A program made the position numbers and the translations under genes. This document shows, in pieces, positions 14,953 to 22,995 of a stretch of DNA of 64,000 bases. The first letter of the stretch is position 1, and each line of letters starts with the position of its first letter. The DNA is taken from NCBI RefSeq assembly GCF_037414475.1, contig NZ_CP147913.1, positions 744,001 through 808,000 of the forward strand. The letters are read 5' to 3'. Under the pieces are notes generated by a model. The model ran no database searches, was not told the DNA's origin, and saw only the letters and a program-made list of their open reading frames with translations. Origin of the DNA: Myxococcus stipitatus (GTDB lineage: Bacteria; Myxococcota; Myxococcia; Myxococcales; Myxococcaceae).

Positions 14953-16308
14953 TCACGCCCGGGCGCGCTGGTCCTCTCCAGCGCGCGCGGCGCGCAGGGG
15001 GCTCGGACGCGGAGCCTCCAGCATCCCACGCGCCTCCTCGACGGCGTCCATCACCACCTGGGCGCCGTGCCGCATCTGCTCCACGGAGTGGGACGACATC
15101 ACCTGCATGCGGAAGCGGGACTCGCGGATGCGCACCGCGGGGTACTCCACCAGGTTGGGGAACACGCCGCGCTCGAACACCAGCTTGGACGCCACGCGCG
15201 CCACCTTCGGGTCCCCCAGCGGCACCGGCACCACGTTGGACGGCTCGCCCAGGCACTTCACCCCGCGCTCGGCGAACGCGGCGCGCAGCGCGAGGATGTT
15301 CTCCAGCGCCTTGGCGCGCAGCGTGTCTCCCTCCGGCGAGCGGACGATGCGCAGCGACTCCAGCGCCACGGCCGCCTGCACGGGGAGAATCGCGTTGGAG
15401 AAGATGTGCGGCCCGCCCATGACGCGCACGAACTGGCGCACCGCCGCCGAGCGTGTCGCGACGAAGCCCCCGTTGGACGAGAACGTCTTGGAGAACGAGC
15501 CCACCACCAGGTCCACCTGGCCCAGCAGGTTCTGCGCGCCCAGGCTGCCGGTGCCCGACGGGCCCAAGGCGCCCAGGTCATGCGCCACGTCCACCAGCAA
15601 CGTCGCGCCGTGCTCGTGGCAGATGGACTGGAGCTCTTCGATGCGAGGCACGTCCGAGTCCATGGAGAACAAGCCCTCGGTGACGACGAGGATGCCGTTC
15701 TGCGCGTCGCTGGCGCGCAGCTCTTGGAGCTTGCGCCGCATCGCGCGGTTGTTCAGGTGCGGCACCCGGCTCACCTTCTGCGTCGCCGCGCTGGCGCCCT
15801 GCTGAAGGCTCGCGTGGGACAACGCGTCCAGCACCACATGGTCCTCGGAGCGCACCAGCCCCGCGATGGCACCGAAGCCCGCGCCCCACCCCGTCGCGAA
15901 CAGCGCCACGTACGGCATCCGCAGGTGCTCTCCGAGCGCCTGCTCCAACCGCAGCCCCGGCGTCGTGTTGCCGCCAAACATGCCGGAGCCGGCGCTGTGC
16001 ACCCCGAAGTCACGGATGGCCCGGTGCGCCGCCTCCACCACCGCGGGATGTGTGGACAGCGACAGGTAGTCCTGCGAGCCGAAGTTCAATCCCTGTCGAG
16101 CCACTCCCGACTCGCTGCGCACGGCGCACTCCGCCGTGGGCGCCCCCTCCAGGCTGCGCGAGTATGGCCAAAGCCCCGACTGACGCCGCGACTCCTGCCA
16201 TTGAAAGAACGCCTCGGTGCGCGCCAGCAGGTCCGGCCCCGTGGGGTGTGTGTAATTGGCGATGAAATGCGTGAACAAGGGCGAGTCGAGCTGATCGCGT
16301 AGATCCAT
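14953..16308 (-). CDS. Alpha-oxoamine synthase family PLP enzyme (serine palmitoyltransferase candidate)
   Basis: A PLP-dependent fold-type I enzyme of the alpha-oxoamine synthase family (serine palmitoyltransferase, KBL, BioF, ALAS), about 451 residues from ATG 16308; a GTG at 16320 is an alternative start but lacks a ribosome site. Key blocks are NFGSQDYLSLSTHP, HSAGSGMFGGNT, LSHASL, EGLFSMDSD, VDVAHDLG (Asp binding the pyridine nitrogen and the adjacent His) and SFSKTFSSNGG with the PLP lysine. The 55-residue N-terminal extension and length are closer to bacterial serine palmitoyltransferases than to BioF or KBL (about 385-400). Myxobacteria make ceramide lipids, so condensation of serine with an acyl-CoA is a reasonable guess. 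Specificity cannot be read from the sequence. The gene is monocistronic, with a promoter-like region upstream. Confidence 0.8.
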   Translation of the reverse strand: MDLRDQLDSPLFTHFIANYTHPTGPDLLARTEAFFQWQESRRQSGLWPYSRSLEGAPTAECAVRSESGVARQGLNFGSQDYLSLSTHPAVVEAAHRAIRDFGVHSAGSGMFGGNTTPGLRLEQALGEHLRMPYVALFATGWGAGFGAIAGLVRSEDHVVLDALSHASLQQGASAATQKVSRVPHLNNRAMRRKLQELRASDAQNGILVVTEGLFSMDSDVPRIEELQSICHEHGATLLVDVAHDLGALGPSGTGSLGAQNLLGQVDLVVGSFSKTFSSNGGFVATRSAAVRQFVRVMGGPHIFSNAILPVQAAVALESLRIVRSPEGDTLRAKALENILALRAAFAERGVKCLGEPSNVVPVPLGDPKVARVASKLVFERGVFPNLVEYPAVRIRESRFRMQVMSSHSVEQMRHGAQVVMDAVEEARGMLEAPRPSPLRAARAGEDQRARA

Positions 16309-16383
16309 GTACACATCCACTGAGGAGGGGGAACGACGCAGGCGGGGACCTGGAGCGTCGCGCTCGGGCGATGAGCGCGGCCT

Positions 16384-16412
16384 TTAATGCCCCTGCATCT
16401 TTCCAGTGTCAA
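16384..16412 (-). promoter_or_regulatory. Candidate sigma-70-type promoter of the alpha-oxoamine synthase gene
   Basis: Reading the minus strand, TTGACA (complement of 16407-16412) is a perfect -35 hexamer, and after a 17-base spacer lies CATTAA (complement of 16384-16389), which matches three of six -10 positions. The surrounding 80 bases are clearly more AT-rich than their neighbours. It would give a leader of roughly 65-75 bases before ATG 16308. Confidence 0.4.
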
Positions 16413-16584
16413 CAACTCCTCATAAAACGATTATTTCTGATTGTTAGCGATTGGCAGGCATTGGGCATTGAAGCCATCCTGTTTCACTTGCAACCCGAAA
16501 CACCGTTCATGGCGCGGCGCAAGAACAGACGCCCGCGGGTGGGCGGAGGGCACGAGGCGCTCCGGCCCCCCGGGAGCCAAAGGG

Positions 16585-18543
16585 CTACTCGTCGTTCTGC
16601 TGGAGGGCCGCGAGGACGTTGAGGTCCTCGAGCGTGGTGGTGTCCTGCGAGGACTGCTTGCCCGCGGCGACGTCACGGAGCAGCCGCCGCATGATTTTTC
16701 CGGAGCGCGTCTTGGGCAGCGCCTCCGCGAAGCGAATCTCGTCCGGGCGGGCGATGGCGCCAATCTCCTTGGAGACGTGCTGCGCCAGCTCCTTCTTGAG
16801 CTCGGCCGAGGGCGCGTTTCCGTTCTTCAGCGTGACGAAGGCGACCAGCGCGGTGCCCTTCAAGTCGTCGGGGCGGCCCACCACGGCGGCCTCGGACACA
16901 CGCGAGTGTGCGACGAGCGCGCTCTCCACCTCGGCGGTGCCCAGGCGGTGTCCGGCCACGTTGACGACGTCATCCACGCGGCCCATCAACCAGAAGTAGC
17001 CGTCCGCGTCCGTGCGCGCGCCGTCGCCGGTGAAGTACTTGCCGGGCAGTTCGCTGAAGTACGTGCGCACGTAGCGCTCCGGGTCGCCGTACACGGTGCG
17101 CAGCATGGAGGGCCATGGGCGGGTGATGAAGAGCAGGCCGCCCTGCCCTCTGGGCACCGCGTTGCCCTGGCGGTCCAATATCTCCGCGTGGATGCCCGGC
17201 AGAGGCAGCGTGGCCGAGCCGGGCTTGGTGGGCGTGGCGCCGGGCAGCGGCGAAATCATGATGGAGCCCGTCTCCGTCTGCCACCATGTGTCCACCACGG
17301 GGCAGCGGCCCTGGCCGATGACGTCGCGGTACCACATCCACGCCTCGGGGTTGATGGGCTCACCCACGCTGCCCAGCAAGCGCAGCGAGGACAAATCCTT
17401 CTGGCGCGGGATGTCGTCGCCCAGCCGCATGAAGGCGCGGATGGCGGTGGGCGCGGTGTAGAGGATGGTGGCCTTGTAGCGCTCGATGATGTCCCAGAAG
17501 CGGTCCGGCCCCGGGTGCGTGGGCGCGCCCTCGTAGATGACGGTGGTCACCCCGTTCATCAGCGGCCCGTAGACGACGTAGCTGTGTCCCGTCACCCAGC
17601 CCACGTCGGCGGTGCACCAGTAGATGTCGTCCTCGCGCAGGTCGAACACCCAGCGCGTGGTGAGCGACGCATTCATCGCGAAGCCCGCGGTGGTGTGCAG
17701 CACGCCCTTGGGCTTTCCGGTGGAGCCGGAGGTGTAGAGGATGAACAGCGGGTGCTCGCTCTCCACCCACTCCGGCTCGCACGTGTCGGACTGGCCCTTC
17801 ACCAGCGCGTCCCACGCCATGAAGCGGGGGCCCGGCAAGGCGGGCGCGCCCGTCGAGGTGCGCTGGGCCACCACGACCTTCTCCACGGAGGGCATGTTCC
17901 TGAGCGCCTGCTCCACGTTCTTCAGGAGCGGAACCACCGCGCCCTTGCGCCAACCTCCATCCGCGGTGAGCACCACCTTGGCGCCCGCGTCGTTCATGCG
18001 CTCCTGGAGGGCCTCGGCGGAGAAGCCTCCGAACACCACCGAGTGCACCGCGCCGATGCGCGCGCACGCCAGCATGGCGACGACGGCCTCGGGCACCATG
18101 GGCAGGTAGATGCCCACGCGGTCGCCCTTCTTGATGCCCAGCGACTTGAGGCCATTGGCCAGGCGGTTCACCTCGGTGAAGAGCTCACCGTAGGTGACTC
18201 GGCGGCGGTCTCCCGGCTCGCCCTCGAAGAGGATGGCGGGCTTGTCGCGGCGCGTGGCGAGGTGCCGGTCCAGACAGTTGTAGGCCAGGTTGGTGCGCCC
18301 CTCGACGAACCACCGCGCGTGGGGCGGCTTCCAGTCGAGCACCGTCTGGAAGGGCTCCTTCCAGTAGAGCTCCTCGCGGGCGCGGTCTCCCCAGTACTTG
18401 TCCGGGTCGCGCGCGGCCTCGTCCCAGAGCCGCCGGTAGTCCTCCATGCTTCGCAGGTGCGCGCGCCGGGAGAACGCCTCGGGCGGGGGGAAGACGCGGG
18501 CCTCGGTGAGGACCGAGACAATCTCGTGCTGCGTTTCAGCCAT
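16585..18543 (-). CDS. acs: Acetyl-CoA synthetase
   Basis: A 652-residue acetate-CoA ligase (AMP-forming), the full family length. It activates acetate to acetyl-AMP and then acetyl-CoA in the cytoplasm. Diagnostic motifs are the P-loop-like [20 protein letters not shown], the substrate region [26 protein letters not shown] (adenine and acetate pocket), the hinge [20 protein letters not shown] and the C-terminal [13 protein letters not shown], whose lysine is the catalytic residue controlled by acetylation in other bacteria. All are intact. It stands alone on the minus strand; the promoter should lie between 18544 and the next gene. A propionyl-CoA synthetase is less likely because WWQTETG and overall pattern fit Acs. 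Confidence 0.95.
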   Translation of the reverse strand: MAETQHEIVSVLTEARVFPPPEAFSRRAHLRSMEDYRRLWDEAARDPDKYWGDRAREELYWKEPFQTVLDWKPPHARWFVEGRTNLAYNCLDRHLATRRDKPAILFEGEPGDRRRVTYGELFTEVNRLANGLKSLGIKKGDRVGIYLPMVPEAVVAMLACARIGAVHSVVFGGFSAEALQERMNDAGAKVVLTADGGWRKGAVVPLLKNVEQALRNMPSVEKVVVAQRTSTGAPALPGPRFMAWDALVKGQSDTCEPEWVESEHPLFILYTSGSTGKPKGVLHTTAGFAMNASLTTRWVFDLREDDIYWCTADVGWVTGHSYVVYGPLMNGVTTVIYEGAPTHPGPDRFWDIIERYKATILYTAPTAIRAFMRLGDDIPRQKDLSSLRLLGSVGEPINPEAWMWYRDVIGQGRCPVVDTWWQTETGSIMISPLPGATPTKPGSATLPLPGIHAEILDRQGNAVPRGQGGLLFITRPWPSMLRTVYGDPERYVRTYFSELPGKYFTGDGARTDADGYFWLMGRVDDVVNVAGHRLGTAEVESALVAHSRVSEAAVVGRPDDLKGTALVAFVTLKNGNAPSAELKKELAQHVSKEIGAIARPDEIRFAEALPKTRSGKIMRRLLRDVAAGKQSSQDTTTLEDLNVLAALQQNDE

Positions 18544-18609
18544 GGGCTCCTCCGCAGAATGGGCGACAGCCCCTCTGTTCTAGGAACCCACGCGTCCAGG
18601 CTCAAGCCG

Positions 18610-19101
18610 CTATTCGCAGCGTTTGGCTTCCTTGACGGCTTCAAAACGCATCCACAGCTCACAGACGCATTCGGTCGGCCGCTGCTCGGCCTCGTAGCGC
18701 ACGCGCATCACCCCGTCGAAGCGCGTGTGGCACTGCGTCGTCGCGTCGATGTGGATGCTGGCCTCATCCAGCCGGCACTCCTGTCCCCGCACCGAGGCCA
18801 CCGCGCTCACCACGTTGCCGTCGATGGAGAAGTCATCCCCTTCCGCGAGGAAGTACCCGATGAGCTGGGTGTCGAGCAGCCCGAAGTCCAGGCGGACGAC
18901 GCGGCCGGTGACTTGGAGGGTGCCGTGGAACTTGTCCTGGTTGGCGGTGTAGAGGCCGCACTCGTCGCGGAAGATCTCCACGGGAGTGAAGACATAGTCG
19001 CCCCCGTCCTGGTCGAAGGGCAGGCAGCCCGACATGACGCTCACGAGGACGGCGGGCACGAGCAGGCGGAAGCGTCTCACGGTGGACACGGCGCGCACCA
19101 T
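18610..19101 (-). CDS. Putative lipoprotein
   Basis: A 163-residue protein with a basic N-terminus, a hydrophobic core ([14 protein letters not shown]) and a lipobox cysteine at about residue 26. The mature part has paired cysteines (DECGLY, GQECRLD, TQCHT, CVCELW, and the terminal KRCE) that suggest disulphides, and a beta-rich pattern. No known domain was recognised. It is divergent from the Nudix gene, with 58 bases between starts that must hold both promoters. Confidence 0.7.
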   Translation of the reverse strand: MVRAVSTVRRFRLLVPAVLVSVMSGCLPFDQDGGDYVFTPVEIFRDECGLYTANQDKFHGTLQVTGRVVRLDFGLLDTQLIGYFLAEGDDFSIDGNVVSAVASVRGQECRLDEASIHIDATTQCHTRFDGVMRVRYEAEQRPTECVCELWMRFEAVKEAKRCE

Positions 19102-19159
19102 ACCTCACGAACGCATCGAGTGCAGTGCGCTCGGGGCGGTCGAGGGTAGACTGGGGGCC

Positions 19160-19582
19160 ATGCCCGAATATCGCAACCCCAAGCCCACCGTGGACTGCAT
19201 CATCGAGCTGTCGGGTGAACGCATCGTGCTCATCCGCCGCGCGAATCCCCCCATCGGGTGGGCGCTGCCGGGTGGCTTCGTGGACGAGGGCGAGCCCCTG
19301 GACGCGGCGGCCATCCGCGAGGTGAAGGAGGAGACGGGACTGGACGTGAAGCTGGTGGAGCAGTTCTTCACGTACTCGGACCCCAAGCGGGACCCGAGGC
19401 AGCACACGTTGTCGACGGTGTACATCGGCACGGCGCAGGGCGAGCCCCAGGGCTCCGACGACGCGGCGGAGGCGCGGACCTTCCGGCTCGATGCCCTGCC
19501 CAAGGACCTGTGCTTCGACCACGGCACCATCCTCGCTGACTACCTGGCCTACAAGCGGACCGGGCAGCGGCGGAAGCTCTAG
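19160..19582 (+). CDS. Nudix hydrolase
   Basis: A 140-residue Nudix pyrophosphatase. The ATG at 19160 is chosen because the Nudix fold starts directly there ([16 protein letters not shown]). The Nudix box runs from GGFVDEGE through REVKEETGL with all required Gly and Glu residues. The pattern around it ([27 protein letters not shown]) resembles the ADP-ribose/NADH-type Nudix enzymes, and the QFFTYSDP(x)RDPR phrase is shared with NrtR-like and ADP-ribose pyrophosphatase families. Here no winged-helix domain follows, so this is a catalytic protein. The substrate is not determined. It lies 15 bases before the M50 protease gene and is probably co-transcribed with it. Confidence 0.88.
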   Translation: MPEYRNPKPTVDCIIELSGERIVLIRRANPPIGWALPGGFVDEGEPLDAAAIREVKEETGLDVKLVEQFFTYSDPKRDPRQHTLSTVYIGTAQGEPQGSDDAAEARTFRLDALPKDLCFDHGTILADYLAYKRTGQRRKL

Positions 19583-19597
19583 GAGGCATCGTCCCGG

Positions 19598-21439
19598 ATG
19601 CACTACGCGCTCGTCCTGCTCGCCCTGGGGGGGCTGCTGGCCTTGCATGAACTGGGGCACCTTGTCGCCGCGCGGTTGCTCGGCGTGCGGGTGCCGAGGT
19701 TCGTGTTCGGGTTTGGTCCACCCATGGCGTCCTTCCGGTTGGGCGGGACGCAGTTCGTCGTGGGCGCGGTTCCGCTGGGTGCGACGGTGCACATCCAGGG
19801 GATGAATCCCCATCGCGCGGACGCGAGCGAGGCGGCGAGCTTCCAGACGCTGGGGCCGGTGCGGCGCGCGCTCATCATCCTGGCGGGGCCACTGACCAAC
19901 TACCTCTTCGCGCTGGGGGTCCTCTTCGCGCTGTACACGTCCGGCACGCACGTGGTGGTGCCGATGACGGTGGGCACGGTGAAGCCGGGCTCGGAGGCCG
20001 CTCGGGCGCAGCTTTTGCCGGGTGACCGCATCGACATGGTGGATGGTCAGTCGCCGCGGACCTGGACGGAGTTCGTGGAGAAGGTGGCCGTGGGCGTGGG
20101 GCGCTCGCTCGATTTGCGAGTGGAGCGGGCGGGTGAGGCGCGCACGGTGACGGTGCGTCCGCGTCCGGACGAGCGGGGCGAGGGGCGCATTGGAGTGAGT
20201 CAGCAGTACGTGTACCGCACGCATGCGCCCGGCGAAGCGCTGAGGCACGCGGTGGTGCACACGATGAACATCGCCTCCGAAGGGGTGACGATGTTCATGA
20301 GGCTGGCGCGGGGTGACCAACCGCATGGAGGCCCCACGGGGCCGGGCGCGCTGGTGAGGCAGGAGTCTTCGGACGCGGCCTCGTCGGGTTTGGATTCGGT
20401 GTTGAGAGCCCTGGTGGCGGCGTCGGTGGCGCTGGCGTTGCTGACCCTGCTGCCGGTTCCCGGCCTGGATGGCGGGCGCGTGTTGCTGTTGATGATTGAG
20501 GCCGTGAGTGGGCGCAGGCTGCCGCCACGCGTGGAGACACTCGCGCAGACGGTGGGGTTCCTCGCGATTTCGGCGGTCATCGTCGTGGTGGCGGCCACGG
20601 AGATTCGGACCGCGTTGCCGGAGCGGTTCAAGACCAAGCCCGCGACGGCATCCACGGAGGCTTCCGCGCAGGGGCCAGGGGTGCCCGCCGCGACGGGACC
20701 TGGAGGAACGGCGGCACCGGCGAGCCCAGGGGGTTCCGCTGTCGCGTCCCCCGGTACTACGACCGCGACACCGGTGCTTCAGACCGGTACGACAGGGGTT
20801 GCACCAGCAGCGGGCGCGACCTCCGCGACTCCGTCATCTGGCGTGGGCTCGGCTTCTCCGTCTCCGGCAAACATCCCGGGGACGACGCCCGCGGCTTTGT
20901 CACCGGCAGCAGGCATCGCGCCTGCGGTTCCCGCGAGCACATCCGGGGCGACACCCGCGACTCCGTCCACGCTCACAGGCACACCTGCCCCCTCGGCAAA
21001 CACTCCAGGGGCGAAACCAGCAACGTCGTCACCGGCAGCGGGTGTGGCACCTGCAACCGCCACAAGCACGACGGGGGCGTCATCCGTCATCCCGGCCAAA
21101 GCGACTGGGGCGCAAACTCCAACACCGTCACCGTCTAGCGCCAAGGGAACATCAGCTCCCGGCGCACCATCAACGATGGTCGTGGCACCTGCCGATGCGG
21201 CAGTGGCACCGATTGCGACGCCGCCGAAGACGGGACCGACGTCTCCCAGCACCACGTCAGCACCGACGGGAACGCCCTCGACCGCCACGGCCCCCCCGAC
21301 AACAGGAGCAACACCTTCGCGCACCATGACGGGTGCTACGCCACCGGCCATAGCCCCCTCCAGCGCGGTGCCACCCTCGATGGCATCGACGCCCGCGTCG
21401 AGCGGTGCGCCCAGCACGAGTGGCGCCCCCACGCGTTAG
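19598..21439 (+). CDS. M50 site-2 protease (RseP-like) with a 260-residue low-complexity tail
   Basis: A 613-residue membrane metalloprotease of family M50. The zinc site HELGH is at residues 18-22 in the first transmembrane helix, the PDZ domain runs over about 125-205, and the second catalytic element LLPVPGLDGGRVLL lies near residue 290, followed by a last membrane segment near 330. So the protease core (1-345) is complete. Residues of about 350-613 are a low-complexity tail of Pro, Ala, Thr, Ser and Gly with irregular PATSTPA-like repeats, almost free of charge. Such tails are unusual in site-2 proteases and would lie on the outer face if the C-terminus is periplasmic. It differs from the RseP of the uppS operon, so it may cut another membrane-bound anti-sigma factor. 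Confidence 0.88.
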   Translation: MHYALVLLALGGLLALHELGHLVAARLLGVRVPRFVFGFGPPMASFRLGGTQFVVGAVPLGATVHIQGMNPHRADASEAASFQTLGPVRRALIILAGPLTNYLFALGVLFALYTSGTHVVVPMTVGTVKPGSEAARAQLLPGDRIDMVDGQSPRTWTEFVEKVAVGVGRSLDLRVERAGEARTVTVRPRPDERGEGRIGVSQQYVYRTHAPGEALRHAVVHTMNIASEGVTMFMRLARGDQPHGGPTGPGALVRQESSDAASSGLDSVLRALVAASVALALLTLLPVPGLDGGRVLLLMIEAVSGRRLPPRVETLAQTVGFLAISAVIVVVAATEIRTALPERFKTKPATASTEASAQGPGVPAATGPGGTAAPASPGGSAVASPGTTTATPVLQTGTTGVAPAAGATSATPSSGVGSASPSPANIPGTTPAALSPAAGIAPAVPASTSGATPATPSTLTGTPAPSANTPGAKPATSSPAAGVAPATATSTTGASSVIPAKATGAQTPTPSPSSAKGTSAPGAPSTMVVAPADAAVAPIATPPKTGPTSPSTTSAPTGTPSTATAPPTTGATPSRTMTGATPPAIAPSSAVPPSMASTPASSGAPSTSGAPTR

Positions 21440-21648
21440 CCCACCTGTGAGCCGTCGTCACACGGGCGCCCCGTCCCCATGCTCGAGACCTCATCGAGCA
21501 CATCCACCGCCGCCCCGTTATCCGTTCCCGGAACCCGCGTGGGCCCCAGGTTGTCCGGAGAGCGGGCGGGCACGCGGTGTCCACCCGTGGGCTTCCAAGC
21601 GCGTTGCCGAGGCCAGGAGCCATCAGGACGCATATGCTGACTCGTGAG

Positions 21649-22308
21649 ATGAGCACCAAGGCGGACGGCGGGCTGTACTTCGAGTTGTACTGGGGCGAGA
21701 ACCTCGCGGAAGCCTGGAGCTACGGCCCGGAGCTGGCGCAGGTGCTCGCCGCTCCCGATGAGCACGCGCCCCTGCCCCTCTATGGCTTCACGCTGCCAGA
21801 GGAGCCCTTCCTCATGGCCGAGCGAACCCAGAACGGCTGGCGCATCCACCTTCCGCCCAAGGTCCTCGCGGAGCGCAAGGCGCGCGGAACCCTCTTCGCC
21901 CCCGTCCCCAGCGAACACCTCGTCGAGGCCCAGGGCCGAACCTCCGTGGTGCTCGGTGAAGGCACGACGCTGCGCCTCACCGAAGGACAGCTCTCGCTGC
22001 TCGTCCAGCCCTCCGTCGTCAAGGAGCGCGTCGGCCCTCTCCAGTGGAAGGACTTCGGCTGGCTGGCCATCGTCGGAATGCTCTTCCTGAGCCTGCCCCT
22101 GGGCTTCCTCCTCGCGGGCCCCACGCCCGAGCGCGCCGCCGAGAACAACGCCCGCGCCCTGCAACAAGCCGCCGAGAAAGAAGCCGAGCGCCGCAAGGCC
22201 ATGGGACTCGACACCCCCATGCGCCCCATCACCGACACGGAGCGGGCCCAGCAGCAGACCGACGCAGGCCCCGAGCTCCACGTCCCAGCGACCTTCCGGG
22301 TCCGCTAG
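21649..22308 (+). CDS. Single-pass membrane protein of unknown function
   Basis: About 219 residues from ATG 21649; an in-frame ATG at 21634 would add five residues. Residues of about 10-120 form a beta-rich soluble domain starting GGLYFELYWGENLAEAWSYG and containing LPLYGFTLPEE and TTLRLTEGQLSLLVQP. This resembles, weakly, the small N-terminal domains of myxobacterial AgmX/GltG-type proteins, but the match is not firm. One hydrophobic helix (LAIVGMLFLSLPLGFLLA) follows near 145-162, then a charged helical C-terminus with AAEKEAERRKAM, probably a short coiled coil. No catalytic motif was seen. Function unknown. Confidence 0.6.
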   Translation: MSTKADGGLYFELYWGENLAEAWSYGPELAQVLAAPDEHAPLPLYGFTLPEEPFLMAERTQNGWRIHLPPKVLAERKARGTLFAPVPSEHLVEAQGRTSVVLGEGTTLRLTEGQLSLLVQPSVVKERVGPLQWKDFGWLAIVGMLFLSLPLGFLLAGPTPERAAENNARALQQAAEKEAERRKAMGLDTPMRPITDTERAQQQTDAGPELHVPATFRVR

Positions 22309-22320
22309 GCACACACGCCC

Positions 22321-22995
22321 TCAGGGTCCCAGCCCGACCCAGACCTCACCATCCTCGAAGAACTCCTTCTTCCAGATGGGCACGTCCTGCTTGAGCCGCT
22401 CAATCGTGTACTCACACCCGCGGAACGCTTCCCTGCGATGCGCGGACGCGGTGGCGATGACCACCGCCAGCTCCCCTGGAACCAGCGTGCCCACGCGGTG
22501 GACCACGGCCAGCCGGACTCCCGGCCACAGCGTGGAGACTTCCGCGCCAATCTCCGCCAGCTTCTTCTCCGCCATCGGCGCGTAGGCCTCGTACTCCAGC
22601 CGGAGCACCCTGCGACCCTTCGTCCGATTGCGCACGGAGCCGCTGAACGTGACGAGCCCGCCATACGACTCGCCGCCGACGGCCTCCACCACTTCCTCCA
22701 ACCGCAGCGGCCGGTCCACCACTCGGAACAACCCCGGTGAACCTCCCGCCACGGGAGGAATCAGCGCCACCTCCGCGCCCGGGCGAACCGGCGCGTCCAC
22801 CCCCACGAACTCCTGGTCCACCGCCACGCGAAGGTGCGGTAGCAACGGCTCCAATCCTGGATGAGCGGCCGAGAGCAACCGAAGGACGTCGCGCACCGTC
22901 GCCCCCTCCGCCACCGGAAAGGACTCACGCGCCTGCCCCGCCCGCTCACGCGCAGCGGCGAAGTAGAGCACCGTGATGGGGCCCCCGGAGCTCAT
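22321..22995 (-). CDS. moaE: MoaD-MoaE fusion: molybdopterin synthase both subunits
   Basis: A 224-residue fusion of the two molybdopterin synthase subunits. Residues 1-85 are MoaD-like (ubiquitin fold, ITVLYFAAARERAG), ending with the Gly-Gly pair at 84-85 that in free MoaD is thiocarboxylated. Residues 88-224 are MoaE-like: GGLVTFSGSVRN, TKGRRVLRLEYEAYAPMA, VHRVGTLVPGE, ASAHRREAF and DVPIWKKEFFEDGEVWVG. The ATG at 22995 overlaps the stop of the preceding lipoprotein gene. In the fusion the Gly-Gly is internal (followed by SPGLF), so either processing frees it or the fused MoaD domain no longer carries sulphur. A functional sulphur-carrying MoaD may be encoded elsewhere. Confidence 0.88.
   Translation of the reverse strand: MSSGGPITVLYFAAARERAGQARESFPVAEGATVRDVLRLLSAAHPGLEPLLPHLRVAVDQEFVGVDAPVRPGAEVALIPPVAGGSPGLFRVVDRPLRLEEVVEAVGGESYGGLVTFSGSVRNRTKGRRVLRLEYEAYAPMAEKKLAEIGAEVSTLWPGVRLAVVHRVGTLVPGELAVVIATASAHRREAFRGCEYTIERLKQDVPIWKKEFFEDGEVWVGLGP

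Noticed and set aside
20779-21432. Minus-strand frame of 217 codons rich in Gly, Val and Ala opposite the M50 tail
   Set aside because: It is the shadow of the low-complexity tail of the protease; no signal or family features, and the plus strand has the better start and context.
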